Shown here one piece after another: positions 9,933 to 20,984 of a stretch of 64,000 bases of DNA. A program made the translations under genes and the position numbers. The notes beneath the pieces were generated by a model. It searched no databases. It worked only from the letters and a program-made list of their open reading frames with translations, and was not told where the DNA came from. The DNA comes from Verticillium longisporum (Eukaryota; Ascomycota; Sordariomycetes; Glomerellales; Plectosphaerellaceae), in NCBI GenBank assembly GCA_019188255.1, contig JAETXT010000001.1, positions 310,001 to 374,000 of the forward strand. The letters run 5' to 3'. Each line of letters begins with the position of its first letter. Position 1 is the stretch's first letter.

Positions 9933-11226
9933 GAATTTGTATGAAGGTTGCTTTTTTGAAGTGAAGAACACACAAGTGTTGAACACGGAAGAGAGGGGGT
10001 TTGTCTTCACGTGTACATTTTTTTGACTACATACCTTGACGAGTCGCAAACGTTGGCCATTAAGGTCATCTAATCAATGCACGGTGTTTTTGTTAAAAGT
10101 TGAATTTGGTCTCAATGTAGGCAATTGAATGATGCAAACCCAGCTTGTTGAGTCCAGGGGCCAGCCCCGAGTTGTGGCGTAGCTTTGGTGTGGCAGGGAC
10201 TTGAGAGAGGTGTAGGAGATGTCTAGATACCTAGGTAGATACCTTAAGGTAGGTACCTGGCAACAGCCATGTTGGGCGACCTGTTCGCAGGTGGCTGTAT
10301 GCTTCAAATGCGTTGCTTCGCCCATCAACTTCCAAGGCCTTGGTCAATAAGTCATCTTGGCTCTCCAAGCATCAAGCTATCAGCTCACCTCTAAGTGCTG
10401 CGGCTCTCTGACGAGTCTGATCACAACAGACTCAAGGACATTCTTTGTCCTTCATGTCCAATTACATCAGTATTGGGAGGTGGCCCTGACATGCTAGAAT
10501 TGTTGAAGTCAAGACGAATCATCAACAAGAGATTCAATCAATGTGCCTATCGTTATCTCGATCTCGCCCTGTTCTTCTCGCTGTGTTCCTTCTGAATCCC
10601 TTCCCAAATGCTCAAGAGGGGCGACGAGTCTGTCGATATGAACGGCTTCACTGGCCACCCACCCTGGAAGCAAGTTGTGATACTATTGCTTGAGTCTACA
10701 CCGCCTACCCTGAATCGATCCCAGAGCCCATATCTTCAAGGCGTCGACCAACTTACATAAACATGCTGTCCCAATCTCAGACATGTCTGACAAAGCCAGG
10801 GAACCCGGAGAGGGCCGAGACGAACGTATAGCGATTGATTGGAACGAGAGGACACGCGCCGGGTAGGAGCGGCTGTCATGATCGGAGTGAAACGAGCATC
10901 GGCCGGCGGGTTTGGGGCAGCCGATCCACAGGGCGTGCGGAGAAGGGAGCGTGATCAGCCCAACAAGGGAACGAGACGCCCTGGCCCAGCACATTCCGGG
11001 CCTAGGATCACGCCCTATTGAGGGGCTCGCCGTCCAACCTCATGGTACCCCCCGGCATTCGTGCGCCTTGTCGATACCGTAGTTGGGGTAAGGCGAGCTC
11101 ATATAAAAGCCTGTTTCCTGTAATGCATGCTTCAGTGGAGAAAGACATGATTCTTGATACTTCATCTGTCCTTTCCCCTCTCGCAAGTTACAACCTCATA
11201 TCGAGCTCACCTTGACTGATCACACA
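9933..11226. other. Intergenic, promoter region of the decarboxylase gene
   Basis: There is no recognisable gene. It includes a CCTAGGTA-type palindromic cluster at about 10219-10258, and at the right end the TATA box and short upstream frame of the decarboxylase gene. Confidence 0.5.
11102..11108 (+). promoter_or_regulatory. TATA box of the decarboxylase gene
   Basis: TATAAAA lies 119 bp upstream of the ATG at 11227. A short upstream frame starting at 11147 (22 codons, ending at 11215) lies between it and the main start and could damp translation. Confidence 0.55.
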
Positions 11227-12953
11227 ATGGCTTCAACAGTGACGCTCGCAGATTACCTCTTTGGGCGCCTACGCCAGCTGGGTGTCGGCTCGATCCACGG
11301 TGTGCCTGGTGACTACAACTTGGAGCTCCTGGACTACGTCGAACCGGCAGGCCTGCGCTGGGTCGGCAATGCGAACGAGCTCAACGCCGCCTATGCTGCC
11401 GATGCTTATGCGAGGATCAAGGGCATCGGCGCCGTCATCACCACCTTTGGCGTCGGTGAGCTGTCCGCCGTCAACGGCATCGCCGGAGCCTACGCCGAGT
11501 TCGCCCCCGTTGTTCACATTGTTGGCATCCCGCCTCGCTCCTCCATAGACGGCCGCCTCCTGATTCATCACACCTTCAATGATGGCGAGTATCGTCGGTT
11601 CGCGGCCATGCATGCCCATGTCACGGTGGCCCAGGCCTGCCTTACCGATCCACGGACGAGTGCTGAGCAGATTGACGAGGTCCTGAGGCAATGTCTACTG
11701 TACAGCCGGCCTGTGTATATTGAGGTCCCCGTCGACATGGTGGCGAAGCCCCTCTCGGCCAGCAGGCTCGAGACCCCCATCGAGGTTCCGCAAGGCGAAC
11801 AGGACGCCGAAGAGAACAATGTGCTCGAAGCGGTTCTCCAGAAGATCTACGACGCGAAGAAGCCCATCATCTTTGTCGACGGCGAAAGCAGACCCCTGGG
11901 CATCTGCAAACAGGCCGAGCAAATCGTCGAGGGGACAAAGTGGCCGACGTGGACGACGCCTTTCGGTAAAAGCCTGACTAACGAGACTTTGACAAACTTC
12001 CACGGCATCTACCAGGGCAAATACGACGACCCGGCAGTGCAGAGCTTCATCGGCGACGCGGATCTCATCCTCATTTTTGGCCCGCACTTCAGTTCCACAA
12101 ACACCAGCGCCTGGTCCAGCATCCCCAACGGGGACGTCTCGGTCCTCTTCACCACCAAAGGCGTTCAAGTCGGAGGTAAGCTGTTTCGCGACGTATCAGC
12201 CAAGACCGTCGTCTCCCAGCTCGCCAGCGCCCTCGATTTCAGCAGCGTGGCCTCGTACAGCCCCTACCCGGAGCTGCCTCGCGACAAGTCCCTGCGCATC
12301 GCCGACATGCCCATGGACGAGCCACTGGAACAGTCCGCGCTGTGGAAGGTGCTGGCCAGCATGGTCAACCCCGGCGACATTGTGCTGGGCGAGACCGGCA
12401 CCGCAGGCTACGGCGTCCGCGAGATGCCGCTGCCACCCGGCACGAGGCTGTTCACGCCCGTGACGTGGCTCTCCATCGGCTACATGTTGCCGGGCGCCCA
12501 GGGCGCCGCGCTGGCCCAGCGGGAGCTCCGCGCGTCCGCCCCGTCCTCTGGTCCGTCGACGCCCAAGACGATCCTGTTCATCGGCGACGGCAGCTTCCAG
12601 ATGACGGTGCAGGAGATTGCCACGATTGTGCGTCTCGAGCTCAACATTGTCATCTTCCTCATCAACAATGATGGATACACGATCGAGCGCTGCATCCACG
12701 GACGGAATCAGGCGTACAACGACGTTCCCCGCTGCGGTACCTGGAAGCGCCGAGCTTCTTCGGCGCCAAGAAGAGCATGTATACCGCGTCTGCGAGGACA
12801 TGGCGCGAGCTGCAGACCGTGCTAGAGAGCGGGGCACTCCATGAGGAGAAGGAGCTGAGGATGGTAGAGATCTTCTTGGGGCGGGACGATGCTCCCAAGG
12901 GGCCTCTGCTGCAGTACATGATCAGCCAGAAAGAGAAGGAGTCTGCGACATGA
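11227..12953 (+). CDS. Pyruvate/indolepyruvate decarboxylase-type ThDP enzyme, one frameshift near the 3' end
   Basis: The ATG at 11227 opens a frame with the full thiamine-diphosphate decarboxylase pattern: the activating Glu in GNANELNAAYAADAYAR, the HHTFNDGEY histidine pair, and the cofactor-binding GDGSFQ...INN motif. By family knowledge it decarboxylates 2-oxo acids, pyruvate to acetaldehyde in fermentation, in the cytosol. After NDVPR the frame breaks at about 12734: the usual W-R-Y-L-E-A-P-S-F-F follows one frame over and runs on to the stop at 12951-12953, with the typical end APKGPLLQYM. Supplying one base gives 575 residues, the normal family length. As written, the frame stops at 12823. 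Similar one-base losses elsewhere in the window suggest a sequence error. Substrate choice between pyruvate and indolepyruvate cannot be decided here. Confidence 0.9.
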
Positions 12954-13859
12954 GTAGCAGAGAGAGGCTGGAGACAATAGTGAAAGAAACCAGAGAAGTA
13001 GCAACAGAACCACACAGCATGTAGATTGTTGGAATTACTAGTGTACAGGCCCGTATCGGGCTTCTCAGCTGGCTAAGATGCGAACTGGGCATTGCGATCA
13101 TGGCCAATCAAACTTCCTACTGAAAGTCGCAGAGCTTTGGTTAGGTAGGCTGTTCGGTACATTGCTGTTCCAAGATCCACCAATGATCGCACTATCAAAA
13201 AATTCCTCCAACGAGGTAGGCAAACGAGTATGGTGATGTCAGGGGACCCTGCGTGGAGGGCCCTCCAAGCTGCGGAGGGCCAGAATTCAGATGTATTACG
13301 ACCCCCGACCTATCTTCTATCTGCTGCGGACCACGTGTGGAAGACCTCATCACTCTGCTCTAACAACGCTCAGACAGGTGAGACTTCTCGAAGACGAGTC
13401 AGTGCTATCTAGGTACGCACCAGCGAATCGCGTATGTATCACACATCTCTATAATTTCCACCTGATCGTCCGTCCTAGGGTCACTGTTCCTCATGCAAAC
13501 GACCAGAAATGAAGCACTCGTTACTAAGGTTGGTGAGAGATGTGATGTTTGTGTGGTAATAGGCACTGTTGAACTGCCACACTGGCACGCCGCGGCGGAT
13601 CCTCCTGGATTTCCTATTTCGAGCATCTTGCTCTTGCCTAACAAAGACGTTCAAACAGGCTTTCGAAGTTTAATGCGCAAGCCCGCACTGACGGAAATGG
13701 GAACATCGTATGTTTCGATACTTCTTATATCTTGAGTGTATGACATATTGTGAGCACTGCCTTACGTCACCGAACAGGAACGCGTCCAGTTGTTGTCGTG
13801 TAGCATGAATAGTTTCTTCATGTCTAGACTGTCTTCTATGAAAAGCCGATGACAAAGCA
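12954..13859. other. Intergenic between decarboxylase and adhesin
   Basis: There is no convincing gene. It contains one copy of a diverged ~115 bp repeat (13267-13385) that recurs at 19708-19825. Confidence 0.5.
13267..13385. repeat. Dispersed repeat, copy A
   Basis: This stretch resembles 19708-19825 in the same orientation. Shared blocks include AGAATTCAGATGT, CTGCGGACC and TCACTCTGCTC at matching spacing, about 75-80% similar by eye. It is non-coding; the family is unknown. Confidence 0.6.
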
Positions 13860-16800
13860 TCATCCATCCTGCCCGAACGGTGGGTATTCCGGCGTCGACA
13901 TATCGCAAGCAAATCGTACAAAGTAGCTACTATCAGACCCATCTCCATCTACGATAATCCGTCCGTCCGGTGCCTGGACTTGGGCAATGAACGCGAGCCT
14001 GCCTTGCGCATTCGCCCATAGAAGTCGGAACGGCGTATATGTACCGGCCTGTAGCTGAATAGTGAAGACGACTGTATCCTCGGGACCGGTAACAGTGTTG
14101 TAATTCTGTTCCAGATCCGCATTAGCGCGCGTCCAGGTCGATATCGCTTTGTCGCCGAGCCAGACGAGCGTGATATCGTCCGATACGGGTACTGTAACAG
14201 TATATGTACCCGTTACTGGTGCGTAGAGGAAGGCGCGATGATTTACGGCTGTAAACTGGTAGAGACGGGACGGCGCATTGTCGTAGATCCTGAAAGGAGT
14301 GGACGGGTTCGTGCCTGGTGGGATACCGATGCGCTCCGTTATACCAGTAAACAAGGGCTGCCTGGTATGGAAGTAGCCGACATTAAGAGATGAGTAGGCT
14401 GGAAAGTCGGAGTTACGGAAATTATGCTCGTAAAGCGCATACTCAAGACCGCTATTATTGCATGTTACGTCAGGCGTAGGTGCCGGTGCTGAGGAGGATG
14501 GTAATACGCTAGATTGGGTTGAACTGGGTGCTATAGAGCTTGGCTGTACTGAGCTTGGCTGACTTGGCTGAACTGAGCTTGGCTGTACTGAGCTTGGCTG
14601 ACTTGGCTGAACTGAGCTTGGCTGTACTGAGCTTGGCTGACTTGGCTGTACTGAGCTTGGCTGTACTGAGCTTGGCTGTACTGAGCTTGGCTGTACTGAG
14701 CTTGGCTGACTTGGCTGTACTAAGCTCGGCTGGCTTGGTTGGACTGGGCTTAGCTGAACTGAGCTTGGCTGACTTGGCTGTACTGAGCTCGGCTGGCTTG
14801 GTTGAACTGGGCTGAGCTGAACTGAGCTTGGCTGACTTGGCTGTACTGAGCTCAGTACTATGAAGCTAGATGCTATTGAACTCGGCTGGCTTGGCTGTAC
14901 TGAGCTCAGTGCTATGAAGCTAGATGCTATTGAACTCGGCTGGCTTGGCTGTACTGAGCTCAGTGCTATGAAGCTAGATGCTATTGAACTCGGCTGGCTT
15001 GGCTGTACTGAGCTCAGTGCTATGAAGCTAGATGCTATTGAACTCGGCTGGCTTGGCTGGACTGAGCTCAGTGCTATGAAGCTAGATGCTATTGAACTCG
15101 GCTGGACTGAGCCCGATGAAAATAGGCTTGGAACTGTCGAGCTGGGTACAGAACTCAGTTGCACTGAGCTCAGTGGAATTGCGCTCAATACTGCTAACTT
15201 GGTTATGGAACTCGGTTGGACTGAGCTTGGTAGATTATCAAGTGAACTCAGTGAGGGTAGGATGGAATTGGGAAATATTGAGCTCGAAAGTAGTTTGAGT
15301 AAGCTGGGCAGGGAAGTGACTGAATTGGGTCTAGACGAACTACTGTTAGGTATAAGGGAACTAGGCAGAGGTGATACTGAACTAGGGACGGGGATATTGA
15401 TACTAGAGAAGGGGATTGGAGAGGGGATTGGAGAGGGGATTGGGGAGGGAGTTGGAGAAGGGACGGATGAACTGGTTCTAGCAGTGTCGCTATTAGACAA
15501 ATTGGAATCGGGTCGAGGAATTGGTGAATTGGAAGAGGAGAAATTGGAACTAAGCAATGGCTTAAAAAGACTTGGTAGTGGTAAATCAGAAGTCGATAAA
15601 TGCGAGGAGCCAGTTATAGATAGTGAAGGAACCGAATTCGTTTCCGGAGTTGAGATAAATGAACTCGAAGGTATGATAGTCTGCGAGCCACTCGTTATCG
15701 ATTCGGTTGGTGGCCAAGGGTCGGAAGGAGTGCTAGAATCAGTGGCAGGCGAAGTAAAGACTGCTTTTATCGAGGGTCCGGGGTCGGCTGTACTCTTCGA
15801 GTGTTTTGTGTCGCTTATGGTACTATGATGTGATATTGTGGGTATTGACGGAGAACCTTTTTCTTGTCTCTGTATATCCGTAGGGGCAGTGGTTGGCGTA
15901 TAAATAATGATTGTGCCGGGGTCGGTCCCTGCAGGAGCAAAAGTGACTGTCGTCGGAACTACTCCATCGTAGCCTTTGTGGACCAGAACGTGTGGCGAGT
16001 GAGCGTAGAAAACTAATGTGCTGAGCAGAAATATTAGTAACGTAATCCACAAGCGAGTGGTTCACCCAAGCGAGTGGTTCACTTCGCCCGGGCCCACGAC
16101 CTACACCTGAATTCTACAGATTCCACCTCCGCCCGCGATGGAGACTCTTTCAAAAGAAGGTCAATTATTCCTTGCTATCCAAGCTATGGACAATGACCCG
16201 AACCTAAGCGCCCGGAGTGCTGCGAGGATCTACACCGTCCCCTTAACGACGCTCCTCCGACGCCAGAAGGGCAAACCCTCCCGACGCGAAAGCCCGCCCA
16301 ATTCTGCCAAATTAACAGTACTAGAAGAGAAAACTATTGTCGAATATATCCTTGACCTAGATGCGCGATCTTACCCTCCCCGGTTGGGTGAGGTCGGAGA
16401 TATGGCGAATCGCCTGCTTGCCGACCGTGACGCGCCACGCGTCGGGAAGAACTGGGCCGCAAACTTCGTCAAACGGCAACCAGAGCTCCGGACGCGTTTC
16501 TTTCGCAAGTACGACTACAAGAGGGCCCAATGCGAAGATCCGGACGCGATAAACGCGTGGTTCCGCCTCGTGCATAACATGATCGCCAAGTACGGCATCC
16601 AAGAGGCTGACATGTACAACTTTGACGAGACCGGCTTCCAGATGGGCGTTATCGCCAACGGAATGGTCGTGACCAGTTCGGAAAGACGGTCCAATGTGAA
16701 GATGAGGCAGCCAGGCAACCGGGAATGGGTTACGGTGATCCAGGGCGTTGGCGCGTTGGGTTTCTCCGTCCCGCCGTTCATCGTGGTTTCGGGCAAGTAC

Positions 16801-18112
16801 CACCTCTCGAGCTGGTACCAGGACGACGCGATTTCTCGCGACTGGAGAATCGCAACATCTCCAAACGGCTGGACGACGAATGATATTGGTCTGGAATGGA
16901 TTCGGCATTTTGACAGGCATACAAAGTCCCGTACTTCGGGCGGTTATCGCCTACTGATCCTGGATGGCCACGAAAGTCACCACTCGGTCGACTTCGAACT
17001 CTACTGCAAGGAGAACAACATCATCACACTCTGTATGCCTCCTCATTCGTCACATCTACTCCAGCCTCTCGATGTTGGGTGTTTTGGCCCACTAAAGAAA
17101 GCATACGGTCGGCAAATCGAGGATAGGATGAGGGCGGGTACAACGCACATCAGCAAAGAGGACTTCTTCCCGGCGTTTTCGGCTGCATTTCAGCAAGCAA
17201 TGACAGAAAAAACATCCAGGGAGGCTTTCGAGGAGCGGGGCTTGTCCCCCATAACCCGGAAACAGTCCTGTCAAAGCTGGATGTGAGGTTGAGGACGACG
17301 ACGCCTCCGGGGACGTCCCACGGGGAGCGTGATTCTTGGGTCTCTAAGACGCCCACTAACCTGCTCGAGGCAGGTTCCCAGACTGACTTCATCAAAGGGC
17401 GAATCTCACGCCACCAGGGAAGCTCCCCAACGTCAATTTTAGATGCTGTTGACTATCTTGCGAAGGGGACGCGGGGTGTTATGCACCAGATCGCTCTTTT
17501 GAAGTCAGAGGTTATGATCCTTCGAGAGGAAAATGCTACACTAAGCCGACGCCGGAGGGCCAAAAGCTACGTCTCCGGGAAGGAGGAAGCATGGCTGTAG
17601 GCGAGGGACAGGACAAGATTGCTCAGAAGGAAGTAGATATCCAGATAAAAGAGGAAACGCTGCAGAACCCGGGTCCCGCGTCGTGGTCCCAGCCGAAGAA
17701 ACGATGCTGTAGCGTATGCGGGAAGACCGGCCACAACGCGAGAACTTGTCAGGTAGCTATCTCATCGTCTGCAAAAGACGAGGAGGAGTGATTTTAATTG
17801 ATTTACGGCGTTTGGGTTGAGGTTTTCCTCGGAATGTTTGTCGGGTCGGGGTGAAGTGAACCACTCGCATGGGTGAACCACTCGCTTGTGGATTACGTTA
17901 TTTCATAGTGTTAATTGACTGATGGGCCTCGCCTACCGGACGATAGATGTAGTGTGCGTGAACGTCGCATTACCAGTGCAGGAGATTATCTTAACATTCT
18001 GGGTCTCCGTAACTGATAGGCGACTTTCAAACCCACAGCTCTCTTCAAAAGATGCTGCTAGCACTAGTAAGGCAGGGAGGAAGCCTATTACAGCTGAGGG
18101 GGAAAACTTCAT
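13860..18112 (-). CDS. GLEYA-domain cell-surface adhesin, two exons with a transposon inside the intron
   Basis: Exon 2 (16020-13860) encodes a Ser/Pro/Thr-rich stalk with beta-type repeats (TTVTFAPAGTDPGTIIIYTP), tandem repeats, and a C-terminal PA14/GLEYA ligand-binding domain (GLEYALYEHNF...FVRFACD). It has no usable ATG. I place exon 1 beyond the transposon at 18112-17937: ATG with G at -3, a signal peptide starting MKFSPSAVIGFLPALLVLAA, then a stretch ending SIVR. Donor GTAGGC (17936) and acceptor CTCAG (16021) join in frame (phase 2) and give 778 residues. Without the 1.86 kb element the intron would be 55 bp with branch site TACTAAT. GLEYA proteins are yeast and fungal adhesins or flocculins. 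No C-terminal GPI signal is seen. The gene may still work if the enlarged 1,916-bp intron is spliced. Domain call firm, exon 1 strong inference. Confidence 0.82.
14530..15120. repeat. Coding minisatellite in the adhesin stalk
   Basis: Two repeat types are nested. From about 14842 to 15110 a 54-bp unit (18 residues, SQPSSIASSFIALSSVQP on the minus strand) recurs about five times (unit marks at 14860, 14914, 14968, 15022, 15076). From about 14530 to 14850 there are 15-bp and 24-27-bp variants encoding SSVQP and SQPSSVQP. Units are multiples of three, so copy-number change alters stalk length without breaking the frame. Confidence 0.9.
16040..16089 (+). repeat. Left terminal inverted repeat of the pogo element
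   Basis: Starts ACGTAATCCACAAGCGAG and contains two CGAGTGGTTCAC motifs at 16054 and 16071 (period 17). It matches the reverse complement of 17849-17898. Confidence 0.9.
16138..17791 (+). pseudogene. Fot1/pogo transposase, broken by two one-base frameshifts
   Basis: The ATG at 16138 opens 382 codons with an N-terminal Psq/CENP-B-type helix-turn-helix region and a DDE superfamily-1 core. The acidic triad is D163 (YNFDETGF), D276 (LDGHESH) and D312 (LQPLDVGCF); the last two are 35 residues apart, the D35D spacing of Fot1/pogo. The frame breaks near 17244 (GG read as G) and the product continues in another frame (VRLRTTTPPG...ILDAVDYLAKGT). It breaks again near 17562-17565 (a run of A one short) and ends in a third frame with a CCHC zinc knuckle (CSVCGKTGHNARTC) at the stop 17789-17791. 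Allowing both, the length is about 551 residues, normal for the family. The TIRs are nearly intact, so this is either a recently dead copy or an active copy with sequence errors. Confidence 0.9.
17849..17898 (-). repeat. Right terminal inverted repeat of the pogo element
   Basis: Reverse complement of the left repeat with two mismatches in the first 49 positions. It ends GGATTACGT and is followed by the TA target duplication. Confidence 0.9.
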
Positions 18113-19707
18113 GGCGACTATCAGATGTACTCATGCATGAACCTGCGGGAAGCGTCTGTAAGCTACAAGGAGCATTTTATAATAGTTCCAGATACTTTCC
18201 ATCAGCGTTCTACCCGATATCGACTCCACGGCAAGCAAGCATCCAAGGGTCTCAAATCCAGTTAGACGGCAGACCGAACTAAGATGGAACTGTCACCTTA
18301 GTTGCGTCAGCTGCAATCTGACCAATAGAATTTTGAAAACAAAGGAGTGCCGGGCATGTGAAGAATGAAATGAGAGCGTGTATCATAAAAGGGTTTGATG
18401 TATATTGCGAGCACGTTTCTTTCGGTTCCCTGTATACCTCAATTAAGAATTGTCGACCTCGGACTGAGTGGAGCATTGGCCTCCTGAATCAAAGAGCGAA
18501 CCAGCTGATCTGAAATGTATGCCGATCTTTCATTCCTTGTTGTATCGCGGGCCATCGCACAATGAGACATACCTACAACAAGCGAGCACCCGGCTTTCGT
18601 GGAGATCGGGGGTCCTCTAGGGGTCCAACTCGGTGGGGTCGTAATCAAACATCAGTATATACACAGCATCCATGTGAGGAAATCTTGCCAGCCGGCCGTC
18701 CCTCAATTGGTGGCGGCGAGGGCTTCTCTGTGCGAGACCCACAGTCATCAGGACGATTGATTCACCTTGCGGACTCTGAGTCCAACTCTTTGTGGACTCT
18801 TCTCGGGACTTTTCAGGGGCGGGACAACGCGGGACAACCGGCGCTAATACTACGCATTCTTCATGGATCTAGAAACAACGGCCTTGTAGCCTGACCCAGG
18901 CGAGCCTTGTCCAGGCCTCTCTCTAAGCTGGGCTCAGTGCTTGATGCATGCCAATGCTGTTCAATGCATGCATCGGTATGTAAACACAAAAGAGAAGATT
19001 GCTTTTGGCATGGAAGTCTTCAAATGAAGACCGCTCTTCAATTTTCGTCTTCGTAGGCGAAAGCGTTTTGGCACGGCATTGCAATTCACGGTCCTCTAGC
19101 TTAGGTACTCAAAGGGCCTTACCGCAGGCCTCATGGCGAGCAATCCTTGACGAGACAAAACCTCAGCCTTTGAGTCCATATCGTTCCAGCAAGTTTTAAA
19201 CATTTGTACCAAGCGGCACGAGATCACAGCGGCATTCTTGGAATATATCATTGACAGTATAACTTTTAACCTAGGAATTCTGCTGTTTTGGAGCTTCGAT
19301 GCGAGGAGCCCATTTGCTGCTACACCAGGTCGGTTTTTCCAAGCAAGAACAGCAACCAACCCCACACCCTCCTTACGGGACACTTATCCCGCTTCTCAGA
19401 CGATTGTCTCGGGCACGGATATCTATGGCTACGCGACCTTCTCGGCATTGGCCCCAAGCCCATAGCCATAGATGGTCAGGGCATTGATAATTCAGCCAGG
19501 CGATTAGAGATTTGCAGAAGTATATTACAGCTGCATTACCCGTAGATTCTACTTTGATTATGACGGCCGTCTAGCCAGTAGAAGATTTTGACTAGTTGTC
19601 GATTCAACGCAATCTTGAGGCGATCGAGTTGTTCAACGTTTGTGGTTGTCAGGAAGCTCCACCAGAGCCACAGAGCAGGGCTAGGAACTACGACAACGTG
19701 TAAAAAA

Positions 19708-19825
19708 TAGCTGCCGAGGGCAAGAATTCAGATGTGTTCAACCACCGTACCCATCATCCATTGTCTGCGGACCGACTGCGGAAGATCTCTTCACTCTGCT
19801 CAAACCTACGCCCTGATAGGTTGTC
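19708..19825. repeat. Dispersed repeat, copy B
   Basis: Second copy of the ~115 bp sequence at 13267-13385, same orientation, diverged. Together the two copies flank the adhesin/transposon island. Confidence 0.6.
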
Positions 19826-20553
19826 TGTTTGATGCCAGGCCGCGTCTGCTCTTATCTCCAGCGTCAGTCCCCCACATCCCTCTTAGCCCCAGATTCCACG
19901 CCGCTGAGACTCTTGCCGCTGCTTAACTTCGGTCGCCCTAGAAGTACCTCCTCTCTCTTCATAGCCTCTCCTATCACTTATGCCAATAGCACTGCGCGCG
20001 TAAATATTGAGTGAGTCTTTTGGATCATTTGCCTGATTGCTTTGTTCGGATCTTTAATAGAATGTTCCATGCCCATGCACGATCACTTTGCCGCCCTTGA
20101 TCTAGGAATAGCCGAGTGCTTGCCGTTGTGTTTTGATCACACAAATATGATGAGGCGACATGATAACGCTACCACTAGTATTCAGGTGAAGATAATCTAC
20201 AAAGAACAGGATGAGTAGATTAACAAGCCACAAGAGATTGTTCCGGTCCGGGGGAGCGTCTCAAAGACCGAGACGTCATGCAACACAAATTGACAGACAG
20301 GTGGTATGCAATGTCCAGATAGCGAAGCCCTCGGGATGAGTGACATCTTGGAACATTGATCGCCGTTGATGAAGATCTTCATGCATCTAATTCCTGCTCG
20401 AGACAACCACCGGCCATAGTACTAAAGACGCGGATACCTTACACCCTAGAAGTTTAGCCTATGTAAATAGGGGAATGCATTTATCCTAATACCTAGGTAC
20501 CTTGGTGTGTAAGGAGGCACCGTGACCTGCCGTACTTCCCACCCATTAGTGCA

Positions 20554-20568
20554 GCACGTGATCTGGCG
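20554..20568. promoter_or_regulatory. E-box element GCACGTGATCTGGCG upstream of the LYR gene
   Basis: A 15-base sequence containing CACGTG, 111 bp upstream of the LYR start, that is repeated exactly at 53123-53137 between two other mitochondrial genes. CACGTG is the core site of Cbf1/USF-type bHLH factors. A regulatory role is inference. Confidence 0.45.
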
Positions 20569-20678
20569 ATTGGCTGAGTCAGAAACATGACAAACCCCTG
20601 CTTGGCACATGTTCACAGGCCATTCTCGTGAAAGATGTCATCTGGAAATGCTTTTCACCTAGATCAATCACAGCAATC

Positions 20679-20984
20679 ATGTCGAGGCAGGAGATATTAC
20701 GCGCATACAGGCATCTCTACCGCGGCCTTCTCCGGGCTGTGCAGTTCTCCGTCAAGGGTCGGTACACAGCACGCGACCAGCTTCGAGCAGCCTTCCGTGA
20801 CAAGAACGCGACCTTTGAGGCCGAGAGCGTCAAGCGCACGATTTGGTTCATCAACTCGGCTGCTCTGGAGCGCGGCCTGGAACACAGCATCCTGAAGAAC
20901 CTCATTCGCACAGCCTACGCGCGTCAAAACCCCGAGACCTGGCGATCTGTCGTGAAAACCGCCAGTCAACCCAAGAAGAAGTGA
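20679..20984 (+). CDS. LYR-motif mitochondrial protein (Complex 1 LYR-like, DUF1763 type)
   Basis: A single exon of 101 codons plus stop. The start MSRQEILRAYRHLYRGLLRAV contains the L-Y-R tripeptide (HLYRG) with the Arg/Leu pattern of the family; an in-frame ATG 51 bp upstream would only add unlike sequence, so I take 20679. The body (YTARDQLRAAFRDKNATFEAE, then ERGLEHSILKNL) matches my memory of the fungal LYR family often labelled DUF1763. LYR proteins are small helical factors of the mitochondrial matrix that bind acyl-carrier protein and assist assembly of respiratory complexes, Fe-S delivery or the mitoribosome. Which of these this one serves cannot be told from the sequence. Confidence 0.8.
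   Translation: MSRQEILRAYRHLYRGLLRAVQFSVKGRYTARDQLRAAFRDKNATFEAESVKRTIWFINSAALERGLEHSILKNLIRTAYARQNPETWRSVVKTASQPKKK

Larger units (their letters stand above)
16040..17898. mobile_element. Fot1/pogo-type DNA transposon with TA target duplication
   Basis: The element is 1,859 bp with terminal inverted repeats of about 50 bp (16040-16089 and 17849-17898) that differ at only two positions in the first 49. It is flanked by TA on both sides (16038-16039 and 17899-17900), the target duplication of the Tc1/mariner/pogo superfamily. Each TIR starts ACGTAATCC and holds two copies of a 17-bp motif, CGAGTGGTTCAC, probably transposase binding sites. It carries one rightward transposase gene (16138-17791, frameshifted). 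It sits in the intron of the adhesin gene on the opposite strand. Confidence 0.93.
18113..20678. other. Long intergenic region of the accessory island
   Basis: About 2.5 kb without a convincing gene. It should hold the adhesin promoter (leftward from 18112). Also present are copy B of the dispersed repeat (19708-19825), a CCTAGGTACC palindrome near 20490-20502, and an E-box motif at 20554-20568 next to the LYR gene. Confidence 0.5.

Noticed and set aside
15823..16065. Minus-strand frame starting MNHSLVDYV across the transposon end
   Set aside because: Its start lies inside the transposon TIR and the frame differs from that of the adhesin; the spliced signal-peptide exon is a better start.
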